Assembly: GCA_041586735.1 (NCBI GenBank)
Contig: JBFGZQ010000017.1
Location: 10,750-74,749, forward strand
DNA from: Motiliproteus sp041586735
Lineage (GTDB): Bacteria > Pseudomonadota > Gammaproteobacteria > Pseudomonadales > Balneatricaceae
Reading direction: 5' to 3'
Length of the DNA: 64,000 nucleotides
Under the pieces are notes generated by a model, which was not told the origin of the DNA, ran no database searches, and was given only the letters and a program-made list of their open reading frames with translations. The position numbers and the translations under genes were made by a program. Positions 62,213 to 64,000 of this stretch are shown one piece after another. Positions within the stretch are counted from its first letter, which is position 1; each line of letters begins with the position of its first letter.

Positions 62213-63574
62213 TCAGAAAGGCACGATCGCAATCACCTGAAAATAGGTGTTGGTATCGCTATTACCTATCTGGCTACCACCATTGAGGGTGCTGTTATCG
62301 GGTGAGTAGAAACCCAGCAACGGGCTGATGATCAGGTGATCGTGCGCTACCCACTCGGCGTACAGGTTGATCTCTTGACCATTCAAGCCGCCACCGGAGG
62401 TATCACTGAAATCAAACCAGAGCGCACCCAGCGAGAGCGTTTCGCTGGGGGAGGCCTTCAGAGCGATGTGGTGCACCTCGGCATCACTGTTGAAGGGACC
62501 TGCATAGTTGGCGGCCACCTCACCCTGGAACCAGGTGCCGTAGCCCCGGTTAAAGCCAAAAAACAACGGGTCAAAACCGCTATCAAAACTACTGAAACGG
62601 TAGTTCACGCTGGGAGACCAAGGCACATCGGCAAACGTCCAGCCAGCCTCAACATAGTAGGCATCGGCATCGGGTCGAGTCGAATCCCCCTGCGACTGAT
62701 CGACAAACTCAGCCGCTAGAAACAAACCCTCTACCCCCGCATTGCCCTGTCCGCGAACACTTAGCGTTCGCTGGCCATCACGGTGGGTCAGCCCCATAAA
62801 ACCGGCGCTGTTGGCATCGACATCCAGGCCTTTGATATAGGTCACCGCAACGGTTCCTGAATCATTGACGTATTCTAGATTAATACCGCCCAGCTCCATC
62901 TTCCCTTGCGCCGCATTGTCCGATTCCAACCAGAATATATCGGAGCGTAACCCCGATTGCCCACCCAGTCTGAGCACGGCGGTCTTATCGAACGCCTTGT
63001 TGGCCGCGAGCCAATAGGCTCCGCCGCGGTCAAAATCAGGAGCCCCAGGAATACCCTCAAAACCTTTGCCAAAGTTGAGGGCATCGCCGTTGATCAAAAA
63101 GCCATCGCCGATCGAAAAGTTTTGGCTACCGACAGAGATCTCAATACCGTCTTCGCCCAGCCCGCTGATCAGGCTGCCGGAACGCCAGCCAATATAAAGA
63201 TCCTCAACATTGGTCTTGCTTTCATCTCCGGTGGTAAATCCGGCGGCATCACCGTCACCCCAGCTCGCAGATGTCATCAGGTTAATGGCACCAAATACAC
63301 TGGCTTGATGGCTGCCATACTGTTTGGAGCCACTCAGGCCATACTTGGCGTAGCCTTCCTGCCAGTCAGCGCTTTCTTCGGTGGAGTTCAACTGGGCATA
63401 GCTCTTCTCACTGTGGAACGAGCCGAGGATCGCCTCGAAGTCGAAGTTTAGCTGCGCGCCCTCTGTCTCATATAGCGGTAACGCAGCGGCCGATGTGGCA
63501 AGCAGGCAACCGCTCGCTGCCAGCGTTGCCGAACATAGATAGCGCAGGGTAGGACCCATTACTTTTGTTTTCAT
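62213..63574 (-). CDS. Outer-membrane beta-barrel protein, function unknown
   Basis: A 453-residue protein with a signal peptide (basic MKTKVMGPTLRYL then a hydrophobic run to about ATSAAA-LP, residue 32), alternating strands rich in Gly, Asp and aromatic residues, and a terminal Phe (VIAIVPF), all typical of an outer-membrane barrel recognised by the Bam complex. It resembles porin-like or alginate-export-like proteins in general pattern, but I cannot name a substrate. A second ATG at residue 6 is a possible start. It is convergent with the hybrid kinase gene and may or may not be its target. Confidence 0.75.
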   Translation of the reverse strand: MKTKVMGPTLRYLCSATLAASGCLLATSAAALPLYETEGAQLNFDFEAILGSFHSEKSYAQLNSTEESADWQEGYAKYGLSGSKQYGSHQASVFGAINLMTSASWGDGDAAGFTTGDESKTNVEDLYIGWRSGSLISGLGEDGIEISVGSQNFSIGDGFLINGDALNFGKGFEGIPGAPDFDRGGAYWLAANKAFDKTAVLRLGGQSGLRSDIFWLESDNAAQGKMELGGINLEYVNDSGTVAVTYIKGLDVDANSAGFMGLTHRDGQRTLSVRGQGNAGVEGLFLAAEFVDQSQGDSTRPDADAYYVEAGWTFADVPWSPSVNYRFSSFDSGFDPLFFGFNRGYGTWFQGEVAANYAGPFNSDAEVHHIALKASPSETLSLGALWFDFSDTSGGGLNGQEINLYAEWVAHDHLIISPLLGFYSPDNSTLNGGSQIGNSDTNTYFQVIAIVPF

Positions 63575-63839
63575 TATTATACCGTCCTGATATAGGGCTA
63601 ATGATGAGCCGGTGCGGCCCCTCCATCACGATGCAGGGGAGCAAATGAACCCAAGCATTCATTATTAGCGACGAGCGAAAAACTCAATAATTGAATGACT
63701 TGAGATGCCAACGGCAACTACCAACCTCAGGGTATCCTGCAGTTGTAAATTAAGTTGCCTCAAAATGTAGGAAGATAGGAGGGTTTTGTAACAGGATGTT
63801 GGCCGCTTTCTGTCTCGCTGGGATCAGGGGAGCGATTCT

Positions 63840-63866
63840 GGAAAAGTGGGAAAAGTGGGAAAAGTG
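63840..63866. repeat. Three perfect 9-bp tandem repeats
   Basis: GGAAAAGTG occurs three times without spacers and runs into GGGTCACCC. Similar AAAAGTGGGGTCA strings are common at edges of small mobile elements in Gammaproteobacteria. Confidence 0.85.
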
Positions 63867-63894
63867 GGGTCACCCATTAGCCAACTCCGGTCAA

Positions 63895-63928
63895 CAGGGC
63901 GCAGAAGTTCTTGAGCTTAAACGCCCTG
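63895..63928. repeat. Imperfect long hairpin near window end
   Basis: CAGGGCG pairs with CGCCCTG (7 bp) outside an inner stem AAGTTC/GAGCTT (six pairs, one G-T) with a TT turn; two unpaired triplets lie between. It may be the end structure of a REP-type or IS200-like element, with the rest outside the window. Confidence 0.5.
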
Positions 63929-64000
63929 CATAATTTTCTAATTAACCCTGGCCTTGCACACGCGTCCGAATTTTCAATCATCGTGCTGCTTCATAAAGAA

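Larger units (their letters stand above)
63661..64000. other. Non-coding end of the window
   Basis: The last 340 bp hold no credible gene. They are AT-rich near 63660-63780 (likely promoter area of the barrel gene) and contain the 9-bp triplicate and hairpin listed separately. Confidence 0.6.

Overview
The window is a contiguous stretch of gammaproteobacterial chromosome, most likely from a marine Pseudomonadales/Oceanospirillales-type bacterium. The evidence is gene order and protein type: a full S10-spc-alpha ribosomal protein supercluster including secY and rpoA; the fabA-fabB unsaturated fatty acid pair; the block rpsT/murJ-ribF-ileS-lspA-fkpB followed by type IV pilus minor pilins, as in Pseudomonas; and bamD/rluD-pgeF-clpB as in E. 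coli. I found no tRNA, rRNA, CRISPR array, complete insertion sequence or prophage. Placement below the class level is inference.

Layout. 1-738: the 3' part of serB. 912-14912: S10, spc and alpha operons (rpsJ to rplQ, 28 genes all on +) ending at a strong terminator. 14927-18523: divergent uvrA and ssb, then a degenerate RmlD-like reductase. 19526-23321: molybdenum cofactor genes moaA, moaC and moaD interleaved with two PlsC-type acyltransferases. 23402-26331 (minus): ispB, fabA, fabB. 26596-29720: rplU-rpmA-obg-proB. 29789-36584: rpsT (minus), then murJ, ribF, ileS, lspA, fkpB. 36762-45119: a minor pilin and tip adhesin cluster (fimU-like, pilV, pilW, pilX, pilY1, pilE, fimT-like) closed by thiO. 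45189-46815 (minus): bamD-nadE. 46994-51468: rluD-pgeF-clpB. 51562-51828 (minus): an orphan 88-residue protein with a six-unit 13-bp tandem repeat in its upstream region. 52334-54549: ilvI-ilvH. 54860-62082: a TorR-like response regulator and a 2160-residue hybrid signalling protein. 62213-63574 (minus): an outer-membrane barrel protein. 63575-64000: non-coding, with a 9-bp triplicate and a long hairpin.

Most of the window is housekeeping: ribosome and Sec translocon assembly, RNA polymerase alpha, DNA repair, isoprenoid and fatty acid synthesis, lipoprotein processing, outer-membrane assembly and protein disaggregation. The accessory and least ordinary part is the right end. There an OmpR-family regulator resembling TorR is paired with a cytosolic protein that joins a Ser/Thr-kinase-like domain (catalytic Asp replaced by Gln), an AAA-type ATPase, a long helical repeat region, GAF, PAS, histidine kinase, receiver and Hpt modules. 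It looks like a TorS-type phosphorelay whose membrane sensor has been replaced by an intracellular sensing module. Other points to check are several long hairpins in leaders and spacers (rplN-rplX, rluD, rplU, fabA-fabB), the absence of ispH between fkpB and the pilins, the absence of str-operon genes next to rpsJ, and acyltransferases with non-canonical catalytic motifs.
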